A DNA stretch of 64,000 nucleotides from Symsagittifera roscoffensis (taxonomy: Eukaryota > Xenacoelomorpha > Acoela > Convolutidae), in NCBI RefSeq assembly GCF_963678635.1, contig NW_026971149.1, positions 1,264,242 to 1,328,241 on the forward strand. Reading direction: 5' to 3'. The translations under genes were made by a program, and so were the position numbers. Position 1 is the stretch's first letter. Every line of letters starts with the position of its first letter. Shown piece after piece: positions 45,301 through 56,921 of the stretch. The notes beneath the pieces are model-generated. The model saw only the letters and a program-made list of their open reading frames with translations. It had not been told where the DNA came from and made no database searches.

Positions 45301-47501
45301 ATTTGTTAGTCTAGGAATTTTTTTACAAAAAAAATAATTATATATATAACCATTTATAAATTCTAGTTTAGAACTGGTTCTATTGGGAAGCTTTCTGAAA
45401 AAAAGATAAGCTAAGGCGAGCTATAAAAATGTAAAAATCGGAAATCATTTAGGTAGCTTAAAAATGCTAAGAGTAAGGTATCGAACGCTGATATTGATAT
45501 AAATTTCAAACTGTGGTTGACTACAATAGCCGAAAATTTCCAGCTAACTAATACCATTAGATTTCTGGAAACTTTAAATTTCCATTATTAGCTCAATTCT
45601 AACCATAATTTTTTTCAGAGCAGGTTTTTGAACGACAAAGTTAGAATTAACACATGTGGTTTTTACAGCATGAGCTGATTCAAAATAGTAACACTAACTG
45701 CAAATAATTCTATTGGTTTGTTTGGAAGTTTTTCAAGTTATTTCAAGTTTTTTTTTCATATTTAGATTTGCAAAAAATTAATTCGTGCAAAAATTGAATT
45801 TATGAAAAATTTCACTTTGTTTCAATTAAATCCAACTTTTCCAAAAAAACTTTCAGAGCAAGCTTACAATCATCTTAAAAAAACTCAATTGAAAATATTT
45901 TGAATTGGTTGACATTACAACAAAACTGCTCGGAAAGGAATTTTTTTGAGAATTCAACAGAAAAATTAGCCATTTTTGAAATGATCAAATGAATTCACAA
46001 TTTGCGTATTTTTCTCAAAGAGAACAAGATCTACCGCACTTTTTACAATTAACCGCAAAATGTCTAAACTGAAAATTCATTCTTTTTATAAGTGATTTTT
46101 GTTGGAGAAAAGTTACTCAAAGAACATATGATGATATTCGGACCATCTGGGGTAAGGTTTTTAGAAACTTCGAATGAATTCATTTATAATTTTGTTATTT
46201 TTGTCTTTAGTTTGGTTTTTTATTTATTTTACTTGTTAACAACTGTTATTTAAAAAAAAATCAAAACAAACTAAATCAAATTGTCATTTAAACTAAGGAT
46301 GCAAAAAATTTTAAAGAGTTTCACTGGTGAATAAACAGTTGTCGTCCAGAATAACCGAAAATTTTTTTTCGCTTCCAGTTAAAACTTTATTTTCTATGTA
46401 TAATTTCCAAAGAAGAATTTGAAACAAAAAGTTCAACTTAATTTTGGATCATCAACACTGTCAACAATCATCTCGTGAGTTCTTATCTCTTGCTATTCAA
46501 TAGAATCTGTTAAAACTAGACAGTAATTTGATATAATTCCATAGTTACGATCTAAGTATGACCTAACGTTACTACGAGCGTCCTTGATGCGTATGACTAC
46601 CAAGAACTTTGTACAGCTTAATATAATAATGACTCATTGTTAAGATGGTTTTCTACTCTGAATCAGAAATTCAGTTTTCCTTATCTTCAGTATATTAGTG
46701 CATTGTGCATTCATGTTGCTCAAAAATCTTAATTTAGTGCATTTGGTTTTTTGGAACTAGATATTATCAAAATTTCTATAAAAGTCAGCAAAATGTGGTT
46801 TTAGTGAGCTCATGGTAGGAACCTTCCATTAACAATGCATTTGTGGTTAGATTGTTTTTCTTGCTCACGTCAATTATTTGGCTCGAAAGAAACTTAAAAT
46901 CTTGAAGGTGTTGTAATTCTCAAAATAATTTGAAGTTTTTCTGATTATTTTTAGTCCATTTATGGTCTCAATGCTCCATTATTATTGCTTTTGTTTGTAG
47001 ATTTAACTAGTTGCTTATGTCTCAAATTGAGGCCTTATGGTTTTGCAACAGAAAATCATCAGGAGGGTTCTAAAATGTTCAAGCAAAACTGAACTGTTTG
47101 ATGATTTGTTTAAATTTTTGCACTTGTTTTCAATTTAATCTTCTTAAGAAATTTTTGTACTTAGCTTGAGCTTCGTAGCAAATGATCTAACTTTTTGACT
47201 CAAAACTAAATTGCGCTCATAAAGCTTAATAATTACTACGGAATAAATCTGCGTTTTTAAGGACGCCTTTCAATTTTTACCTATTAGCTTTTGATTTTGA
47301 TTCTTCACATAAATACTTGAAAAGTACAACAAAAGTTCTGTTTTTGTTTTTTTTCTTCCGTCAAAATATCTGCCATGTTCAAAAGTAGCTTTAAGTTTGT
47401 TGTTCAGATTGGAAAAAAAATTGTTTTTTCAGGTGTCAGTATTACTATGACAAAGAAATAATTTGCAAAAACAATTTATAAATGATGACGGCTAAATTAT
47501 A
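45301..47501 (+). repeat. AT-rich repeat unit 2
   Basis: Diverged copy of unit 1 with many small indels, including the conserved GGACCATCTGGGGTAAG at about 46139 and the GATGCGTATGACTACC segment near 46587. Near 46587 the sequence is uninterrupted, unlike at the element 2 insertion. No supported gene. Confidence 0.6.
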
Positions 47502-50500
47502 GTGGAGGAAGGAAACCTGGGCTTGATGGCGAAGTCAAGATGCAGTACGAGGAATTATTTGGCGACCTGTGGACTAGAGGAGGTGGTGCTACAACATGAG
47601 GGATGTAGGCTCGATGCGGTTTGCGCTGTTTCTGTGCCCCTCATGGAGTATATTCAGCCGAACCCAGTCGATATCATCTGTGTCGATTGGCACTCCTAGA
47701 GGGGAAATCTCCCAGTGGGGAACAGATTTGAGAATGATTTGAACAGAGAGCCTGCAACCGAAGTGATCGAAGGGGAGATAAAGGATGAATCTCTCAGTGA
47801 TCCGGAGGAGGACATACACACGGGGGCGACCCCGGCTGAAGAAGCAGTGCTCCAGGAATTGAATGGTGAAGAATGGGCGGATACAGCGACGCCACCACTG
47901 GACTCTCCCCGAAATAATCTTTAGTTACAGCTTGGGAGTCAACCAATGGACATGAGCATGGTCTACTTGAGCAATGATGGCGAGGAGAAGAACACCATTG
48001 CGAAAAACAAAACGATGTTCTTGAATACTCTGGATCAAGAAAGATGGCAAAATTCTTGCTGGAGTTCAATCAGAATGTGAAGCGGAATAGTGATGTTGAA
48101 GAGCTCAAGAAGGAACTATGGGACACAGTGGTGGCATTCGGAGAGCCTATAGAAATTGGACTGAAGGTGGGGAGGGAGAGAATGTGCCTAGCAAGATGGT
48201 CCATATCGGAGAAAAGAGGCTAAACAGCGAGCCCAAACTCTGTGCAGCTTTAAAGACAGGTTTACTCTGAGAAGGAAATTTAAGAACAAAATGAGTGATA
48301 GAGATAAATATATTATCATAACTAAAAATAATATTGTACCTAAGTCTAGAGAAGAAAAAAAGATGTTTGAGGCAAATAAACAGCGTAGGCAAGGGTCAGG
48401 AGAAGAGGGCCTGGGAAAAGAAGCCGCTTCAGTGATAATCGTATCTACATCCCCGAACAAGGAGTCAAGGTCAAGGAAGAGGAAGCGAGAGCTGGAGGAA
48501 GGGATTTCTTCAGCGGAGGCGGTGTCGGAGGCGAAACTGAAGGAGACACCTCCGATGGTTTTAGCAAGATGGAAGAATGCAGCTTAACAAGTCAACTTGA
48601 CATCTAGGAAGCTAGGAGATGACGGCGGATTTAAAAGCTGCGCCTGGTCCCGTGACAGAAGGGGACTTTAAGGCACAGAGGGTAAAGTTGAAGAGATGTT
48701 CCATCAGTGTGCAATTTTGGGAGGTGGATTTCCGCAAGGAAAGGGTTTTGAGTGAACACAAATGATGACGTGAGTCCATTGAGAAGAACCTCACGAGGAA
48801 CACTACTCGTTCCTGATGGATAGACCTGGATACGATGAGAGAGCTAGAGAATTGTCCTAAGAAGTTGCACCGGTGATTAGCCAGAAAGCGTCGAAGTTGG
48901 GCCAAGCAGCAGAAAGCAGAAGTGAATAAGTTGGAGTTGAGGCGTCAACTAGGGCGAACGTGGGAGAAATTGGTGCTGGAGTACCTCGAGAACGAGACGA
49001 GGACACCCCAATCTGCCCAACTCCTGATGGCAGACCCTTTCAACCGGACTGAGCGTCAGTTTTTGTTCACGTGGTGCTTGGCTGGACTTGCATTGGAAGA
49101 TCTGAACTCATGTGACAAAGGGAAATTCGGGGACAAAAGCTTGCATGTGTACCGGATGATGATACAGTATGTTGCTTAATGCAGCGTTTGAGTCAACACC
49201 AGAGCGTCGGGCAACAAATCACAAATTATCCTCTTGAGAAGGGATTCACGGGGAACACTGCTCGTTCCTTGTGGTTAGCCCTGGATACGATGAAAAATCT
49301 AAAGATTTGTCTAAAGAAGCTGGACTGCGGAGTATCCAGAAATAGTCGAAATTGGGTTACGCAGCAGAAAGCAGAGGTGAATATTTTGGAGTTGAGGAGC
49401 CAACGAGGGGCGAATGTGGGAGAAATTACTGCTGGAGTACTTCGAGAACGAGATGAGGGCACCCTCATCTGCCCAACCTCTGATGGCGAACATTTTCACC
49501 CAGACTGAGCGTCAGTTATTGTTCACGTGGTGCTTGGCTGAAAAGGCATTGAAAGATCTGAACTCATGTGAAAAAATGAAGTACGTTTCTCGTATTGTTT
49601 GGGAAATTGGCGACGATCTATTGAGTCGTAGAGGCATTTCTGATAATTTCTCTTTTTCGTCTAATATTTTTGCAACAGAGGGTAAAGTTGAAGAGATGTT
49701 CCATCAGTGTGCAATTTTGGGAGGTGGATTTCCGCAAGGAAAGGGTTTTGAGTGAACACAAATGATGACGTGAGTCCATTGAGAAGAACCTCACGAGGAA
49801 CACTACTCGTTCCTGATGGATAGACCTGGATACGATGAGAGAGCTAGAGAATTGTCCTAAGAAGTTGCACCGGTGATTAGCCAGAAAGCGTCGAAGTTGG
49901 GCCAAGCAGCAGAAAGCAGAAGTGAATAAGTTGGAGTTGAGGCGTCAACTAGGGCGAACGTGGGAGAAATTGGTGCTGGAGTACCTCGAGAACGAGACGA
50001 GGACACCCCAATCTGCCCAACTCCTGATGGCAGACCCTTTCAACCGGACTGAGCGTCAGTTTTTGTTCACGTGGTGCTTGGCTGGACTTGCATTGGAAGA
50101 TCTGAACTCATGTGACAAAGGGAAATTCGGGGACAAAAGCTTGCATGTGTACCGGATGATGATACAGTATGTTGCTTAATGCAGCGTTTGAGTCAACACC
50201 AGAGCGTCGGGCAACAAATCACAAATTATCCTCTTGAGAAGGGATTCACGGGGAACACTGCTCGTTCCTTGTGGTTAGCCCTGGATACGATGAAAAATCT
50301 AAAGATTTGTCTAAAGAAGCTGGACTGCGGAGTATCCAGAAATAGTCGAAATTGGGTTACGCAGCAGAAAGCAGAGGTGAATATTTTGGAGTTGAGGAGC
50401 CAACGAGGGGCGAATGTGGGAGAAATTACTGCTGGAGTACTTCGAGAACGAGATGAGGGCACCCTCATCTGCCCAACCTCTGATGGCGAACATTTTCACC

Positions 50501-50690
50501 CAGACTGAGCGTCAGTTATTGTTCACGTGGTGCTTGGCTGAAAAGGCATTGAAAGATCTGAACTCATGTGAAAAAATGAAGTACGTTTCTCGTATTGTTT
50601 GGGAAATTGGCGACGATCTATTGAGTCGTAGAGGCATTTCTGATAATTTCTCTTTTTCGTCTAATATTTTTGCAATTTTGCAATTGTCTT
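47502..50690 (+). pseudogene. Degenerate relative of the retrotransposon ORF2 protein, modular (unit 2)
   Basis: Same arrangement as 41950-44998. It has EYIQPNPVDI near 47645, the acidic segment, LRRKFKNKMSDRD near 48270-48300, a basic SRSRKRKRELEE stretch near 48470, and then repeated FTWCL modules. The longest open pieces are 85 codons (48922-49179 and 49922-50179) and 109 codons (49179-49508 and 50179-50508), and the pairs are identical because of a 1000-bp duplication. No start codon or frame spans the whole, so this is a relic. Confidence 0.6.
48675..50674. repeat. Perfect 1000-bp tandem duplication
   Basis: 48675-49674 and 49675-50674 agree at every position I compared, with a constant offset of exactly 1000. 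The junction joins TTTTTGCA to ACAGAGGGTAAAG. Either a very recent duplication or an assembly artefact. Confidence 0.9.
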
Positions 50691-52401
50691 AATCTAAAAT
50701 CGATTTTTTTCTAAATCTAAGTTAGTTAAGGTCTTGTTTGAGACTTTTCGTCGCACCAGAGAAGTAGAGTAATTTCAGAGAAGGTACACCGTCTGCTCGT
50801 CACGCTATCTTGTTTTAGGCCGGATTGATTCATAGAGTAATTTTCAGAGGGTAAATTCAGATAAGGTACACCGTTTGTTCATCTCGCTATCTTGTTTTCG
50901 GCCGGCTAGAATCGTGCAACATCTTAGTCTATCTAATACCGATTTTAATCTTACTCTCATATCTCCTAGTCTCAAAAGATCTGGTGTATACTGGTTTATG
51001 CGAGTTAGTTTCCAGAAAGGGAACAACTGTATTCTGAGTTTAGTTCAAACTGCTCTGCTGCTGAAACTAAATGTTAGAGATGGATATGATTGGTTAGTCT
51101 AGGAATGTTTTACAGAAATAGATAAATATTTTTATAACCATTATTAAACTCTGGTTTAGAAATGGTTCCAATTGGAAACTTTCAGAAAATAAGATTAGCT
51201 AAGGCGAGCTATAAAAATGTAAAAATCTGAAATCATTTAGGTACTTTAAAAATGCTAAGAGTAAGGTATCGAACGCTGATATTGATATAGCTTTCAAACT
51301 GTAGCTTGGCTCCAATAGCCGAAAATTTCCAGCTAACTAAGACCATTAGAATTCTGGAAACTTTTAATTTCCATTATTAGCTCAACTCTAACCATAATTT
51401 TTTTCAGAGCAGGTTTTTGAACGACAAAGTTAGAATTAACACAAGTGGTTTTTACAGCATGAGATGATTCAAAATAGTAACACTAACTGCAAGTAATTCT
51501 ATTGGTTTGTTTGGAAATTTTTCACGTTATTTCATGTTTTTTTTCATATTTAGATTTGTAAAAAAATTAATTAGGGCAAAGTATTGAAAAATTGAATCTA
51601 TGAAAAATTTCACTTTGTTTCAATTAAATCCAACTTTTCAAAAAAAAAATTTTGAGCAAGTTAACAACCCTGATAGGGAAAACTCAATTGAAAACATTTT
51701 GAATTGATTGAAATTGCAACAAAACTGCTCGGAAAGGAATTTTTTTGAGAATTCAACAGAAAAATTAGCCATTTTTGAAATGATCAAATGAATTCACAAT
51801 TTGCGTATTTTTCTCAAAGAGTACAAGATTTACCGCACTTTTTACAATTAACCGCAAAATATATAAATTGAAGGTTAATTCTTTTTTTAATTGATTTTTG
51901 TAGAAGAAAAGTTAATCAAAGAACAAATTATGATATTTGGACCATCTGGGGTAAGGTTTTTTTAGAAACTTCGAATGATTTCATTTATAATTTTGTTATT
52001 TTTCGTCTTTGGTTTGGTTTTTTATTTATTCTACTTGTTAACAGCTGTTATTGAAAAAGAAAAAATTAAACTAAATCAAATTGGCATTTAAACTAAGGAT
52101 GCAAAATCATTTAAAGAGTTTCACTGGTGAATAAACAGTTGTCGTACAGAATAACCGAAAATTTTTTTTCCCTTCAATTAAAACTTTACTTTCTATGTAT
52201 GATTTCCAAAGAAGGTTTTGAAACAAAAATTTCAACTTAATTTTGGATCAGCAACACTGTCAACAATTATCTCGTGAGTTTTTATCTCTTGCTATTCAAT
52301 AGAGTCTGTTAAAACTAGACATTAATTTGATATAATTCCATCGTTACGATCTAAATATGACCTAACGTTACTACGAGCGTTTTTGATGCGTATGACTACC
52401 A
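50691..52401 (+). repeat. AT-rich repeat unit 3, cut by element 2
   Basis: Opens with a partial and then a fuller copy of the foldback-arm repeat (50784-50835 and about 50862-51100). It then follows units 1 and 2 up to GATGCGTATGACTACC at 52385-52400, where the LTR begins. No gene supported. Confidence 0.65.
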
Positions 52402-53323
52402 TGTAACATTCGCCCGGAAGATACATTTCGACGGAAAACAAAACTAAGTCTTAGGACGACTGGCTAGCGTCTAAACAGAGCTTTGCATGCTTTTCACCGT
52501 CTCTGCCAAGCCAGTACTTTTCGGTGGTCTCTCTAACATCGGGTCGACAAAAATATTACTGCTTTCGGCTTCGGTCAAAACACTCAAATTAACTAGATTA
52601 CATGCAGAAATAGTGAGCTCATGGCTGGGTCTCAGTATACCCAGACCACGAGGTCACTCCTAAAAACAGGGCTACTACTTATTATATTACTATTGTTTTT
52701 GTTCAGCAGATAAAAATCATCATCTCCATCGAAGATGGATCAACCCTTTCCCCCAACTCCTAGCCTCTCATTCCTATCAAAATGAATCTAGATATTAATT
52801 AAATTCAAGTCAGGAAATGACAGGAAGCTAAAAGTTTATATGAGTCAATAAAAGTTTCAGTCCCGAGACCCTTCCGGACTCTTGAATCCGCTGAATCAAG
52901 CTCGTTAATCTTGATTTCTGCCTAATCCGGAAGGCTGGTTTCTTACCCTTCATCGTTGTTCGCAACGGCCTTGCAACTATTGTAGCAGCACAATAGTTGC
53001 AACTCGGAACGTTCTCTGCTATTACTGCAATCTGCTGCTGTTTTTCAATCACGATTATCGTTGTTATCGTCAGCGCAACTAATGTTGTTATGTTTTCTCT
53101 CTCGTTTTTTGCCAAAATGGCCGCCTCTGAAATTTCTCAGAAATATGACGTCATCATTCGAATTTTTGAAATTTTAAAATACTAGAATATTCCAGCCCTC
53201 ACCGTCTGGCCAAACGTTCCAATAACACTCTTAGTTCTTAAAAACCACCAATCCGGAAGGCTTACTGCTGAAATTCCGAATTCTGAAGAGATTGCAATTT
53301 TCACATTCTGGTCGAATGTCACA
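52402..53323 (-). repeat. 3' LTR of element 2
   Basis: 922 bp, from TGTAACATTCG to TGTCACA, more diverged from the two element 1 LTRs than those are from each other. It retains TGACGTCA (53146-53153), the 13-bp inverted repeat (52971-52983 and 52990-53002) and the CCTTCCGG/CCGGAAGG hairpin module (about 52870-52935). Confidence 0.9.
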
Positions 53324-54125
53324 TAATCCCCGGACAGTCCGGTCAATGTCCTCATTGAATCGCGCAATGTTCATAAAATGGTTACAGTGTCATCGAACAG
53401 AATTTACAAAATGCACGAAAATACTTTTATCCACGTCACATCAACTCACTGCAGAATATAAATGGCATCATACTACATCACTATAGCCTTCAAATTCTCT
53501 CATTAATCTGCACATTGAGGACATAACCTAAGATAAAACATATTTTCTGACTTCCAGTGTCAATGTCCCGATTAGATTTTTCCTTTAGATTTGAAAGGTG
53601 TTGGCTTGCAGGACAGTCCTGCCAACCAACAAGCTAAAATTATCCTACTATGCTCCTTCCCTTCGGAAATCTTGCTTATTTATTGTCCTGAATATTAAAA
53701 CTAAGAAACTTTGTGGTTAGAAGGAACAATGTAACAACCTCCCTCCTCAAGAGATTACTCAAGTCTTTCACGTCACCACAAAGTGATCAGTCTTCCTAAG
53801 TGATTAAAAACAATCATGCAGGCTGGAATATTTAAATATACTCTTCTCTTAAGCCTTTCTAAATAAATAATAAGTGTCTCTAAAGCCACTTCTGCTAAAA
53901 TCAAAATGCAAATTTATAAATGCAACAATTTCAAAACTCAACTAAATGTTTCAGTTTTCAATTACAACTTGGTTGCTTGGTTTCTCACTTGAATTTTTCA
54001 CACACATAAAACAATTCTGAGTTTTAACTTTTCTTCATCACTCTTTTTTCGTCGTTTAGAAGTTCTAAAACTTCTAAATTCTTCTAATTTTCTTTCTTGT
54101 TGCCTCTTGTTTTCTCGACCATTCG
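53324..54125 (-). other. 3' noncoding region of element 2
   Basis: Conserved with 8105-8821, including the GCAGGACAGTCCTGC palindrome (53600-53630). No supported ORF. Confidence 0.6.
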
Positions 54126-56921
54126 TCAATGTTCCATTTCCTCCTCCTGTGATACTGACTCCGCACTTTCGGTTTCCGTGTCTTGTAGCACGTCGTTGGC
54201 TATCCTGACGCTGTTGGAAGCCGTCCTCCAACACTTCTGCTCTTCTACCCTCTGTTTACAGCAAGGTAGGGGATCCACGTTGGATTCTCTGTTTCTGCAG
54301 ATGCTGTTGTGGAGACACAACGTCACGTTTCTCCCCAGATCTTCTTTCAGCATCTCTGCCCTCTCATTTCCACTGCGCTCACTCGTCCTGGAAATTCTTT
54401 TCACAGCGGTGGTCACTGCATTCCGATGAGTCACGAAAGCTCGCTTGAAAGCCCCTGCCCCAATGTCCAGCTGATATTCACTGTACACTCTGCCATGCTT
54501 CGACATATGCTTTTTCGCATACTCGTACAACCATGCAGTCATGTTAGCTCTGAACCATGGCATCAATCGTTTTCTTGCCCATATCTTCTTCACTTCCATC
54601 GGAATGTTTAGAACTTTGCACATTGTCTCAAAAAGATCTAAATCTTTTAGACAGTCTAATTTCCGCAATTGTTCTCTCGTTGGTGCCTCCTGTCTATTAT
54701 TTTCCCTCACATGAGCTTCCAGCCATCGTATCGCCATCATAACTCCCACTATCACTACTGTTACGGGCTGTGATGAATCTGGTAAACCCATGGAGAGCAG
54801 CTGTCCAGAGTCCCAGATCAACATCAGATTACTACGCTTGGGATACCACCAGGTCTGCAGCAAGCAGTGGCAAGGAAACTCGTCATGCGTCAACATGATG
54901 TTCCTCCAATTACGTTTTCCCGAGGCTTCCAGCAATAGTTCCACTTCCATCATCACTCGGTGGATTTCATCATTCTCATCTACTGCATTGTAATCTGTGA
55001 CAGTTGATCCTCTCTGTTTCTGTTTCTCAAAGTCACTGAAGTTCCCGCTCACATATCCCATGAACTTCTTTCCTAGTATTGACTCCAACTCCTCTTTGGT
55101 TCTCTCTGGAACTGCTGAAAACATCTTACATAGTAACTCGTAAGACTTTTCAGACAATCTCGCCAATCTCACACACTTCGGCACTAAAAAGGCTTGATCC
55201 ACAATCGTTCTTGTACTCTTCACGTCCACAGCTACGAAATGTACAGGATACCTGCTCTTGCACATTGGAGCCAACGTTGAACCCACCAAATATCGTGCTC
55301 CTGATGGTCTACAATAAGTTTCGCTGTGTCTGATGTTCATCTCTGTTTCGATTGCTTCCCTCCATTTTCCTATATACTTCTGCTCAGTCTGCAGAACTCC
55401 TGGAAATAGTTCTACGCTGATGGCTGTGACCATCTCATGTTTCTGTTCTAGATTCAATAGTGACTCTAAAGAACCAAACATGCTGTAGAATCCTAGTGCT
55501 GTCACTAGATTCACATCGGTTCCTCCATGGCAATCTGCTATCAGTTCCGTTTCCGTTCTTGCTTTCATCACTACATTTCCAAACAATACTGTCAGTTGCT
55601 TATGTTGTTTCTCCAGGGTTTTCAAACAGTCTAGACTTCCACAAACGTGACCCTCTAGTCCACAGACTTCCGCCAGACAGCTACCAGGTTTGACCCAGTC
55701 TTCTGGTCCCCAGCCAGGCAACTCCACTTTATCATTTACGTTGCTCTTAGAGGCTGTTATCATCACGTTATATATGATGTTGAGGTCACGCAGGTTACAG
55801 TCTGCATTTAATTCCCTCTGTACGTCTTGTGTCGCCCGTAATATCGAGTCAGCGTTGGGACTAGGACACCATGATGGCCTCATCAATTCCCACACTGCCA
55901 TCAAGCTCGTTCTCAGTAATTCATCTGAGAATCCCAACCCAAACTCCACTCTCTTGTCGGATTTTGGTACTGAAGATGCAGTCACCTCTTCTTCCAAGAC
56001 CAGTCCCAATTTGGCCTGTGGATTGTTAACGCTCTTGATCGTTACAATTCTGGACGTCCAGAATCTTAGTAACACCGCCTGCTCATAATCAAAGAAGCAA
56101 TCGCGTATGTCTTCACTCAGGAAAGGATTGTACGCTATCCCTATGATCCCGGATACGTAGCTATATGACTTCTTCTTGATCGGTCCACAGTATTCACTGG
56201 ATTTCGGCAATGCTCCCATAGATTCTTTAGTGAGTCTCAGCTCCTTGTTTGAGAATCTCCTGATCTCATCTATCTTTTTCATGGGTTCCAATTCTTCAGG
56301 TTCTTTCATGTTCACCCTCATCGGTTTACTTTGCTGCATGTCCAGCAGTGCTAGCAAGAATAAGGCTTTCGTTCGCTCATCGCCTTCCCTCAACATTTTA
56401 ACACAAGTATTAAATGCAGGTACTGAAATCTGCTCTATCAGGAATCGAATGAAACAGAGAGCATCTCTCCGCTTCGCACACGCTACTGCTGCTCCCTCCT
56501 GGAATATCAGATCCCTCAGATTCGTCATAAGGAACACCTTTTCTTCTTTTGACCTCTTTCTTTCTTCTGAATCATATTCTTCGCGAGTCAGTCCCATCAT
56601 GCACCAGGTGAACCTGAGTTGTAACTCTGTCCTTACGTAAGGTACTGCCACGAGAGCATGTATTATTGGCGTAGTCCTCATTTCTTCTTCGAAATACATC
56701 ATTACTACTGTTTTCCATGGAAGGCTCACTAACGGCTCGATCGTTTCCGCCTGTACGTCAGACGACGCCAAAGTTCCATACGCCTTCTGCTTGAGGGTGG
56801 TGCCTTGCAACATTGTTTCCAGATAACCCTCCATGGCTTTTTCGTCTTCCAGGGCCATTACATGCCCTCTAGCCGAGTTTCGGTATTCCAGCATCTCCAT
56901 GTATCCACCGGTGGGGTTCAT
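54126..56921 (-). pseudogene. ORF2 C-terminal 931 codons, unidentified protein (element 2)
   Basis: A long open frame ending at the natural EEEMEH stop. No enzyme motif recognised. Visible features: a block at residues about 70-105 (WKTVVMMYFEEEMR ... LRFTWCM) shared with the ruined genes at 42-50.7 kb, Cys clusters near 425-435 (CGLEGHVCGSLDC) and at the C-terminus (DPLPCCKQ), and mainly helical composition. There is one hydrophobic stretch (VTVVIVGVMMAI, about residue 710), too short and isolated to argue for a membrane protein. The start at 56921 overlaps the preceding 742-codon frame by 53 bases in a different frame. This is best explained by a frameshift mutation in one continuous ORF2. 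Confidence 0.7.

Noticed and set aside
45047-45337. 96-codon plus-strand ORF
   Set aside because: Lies in the dispersed foldback-arm repeat, and the frame is not kept in the other copies.
56869-56921. Overlapping genes (742- and 931-codon frames)
   Set aside because: The overlap is best explained by a frameshift in one continuous ORF2; no start-site context supports reinitiation.
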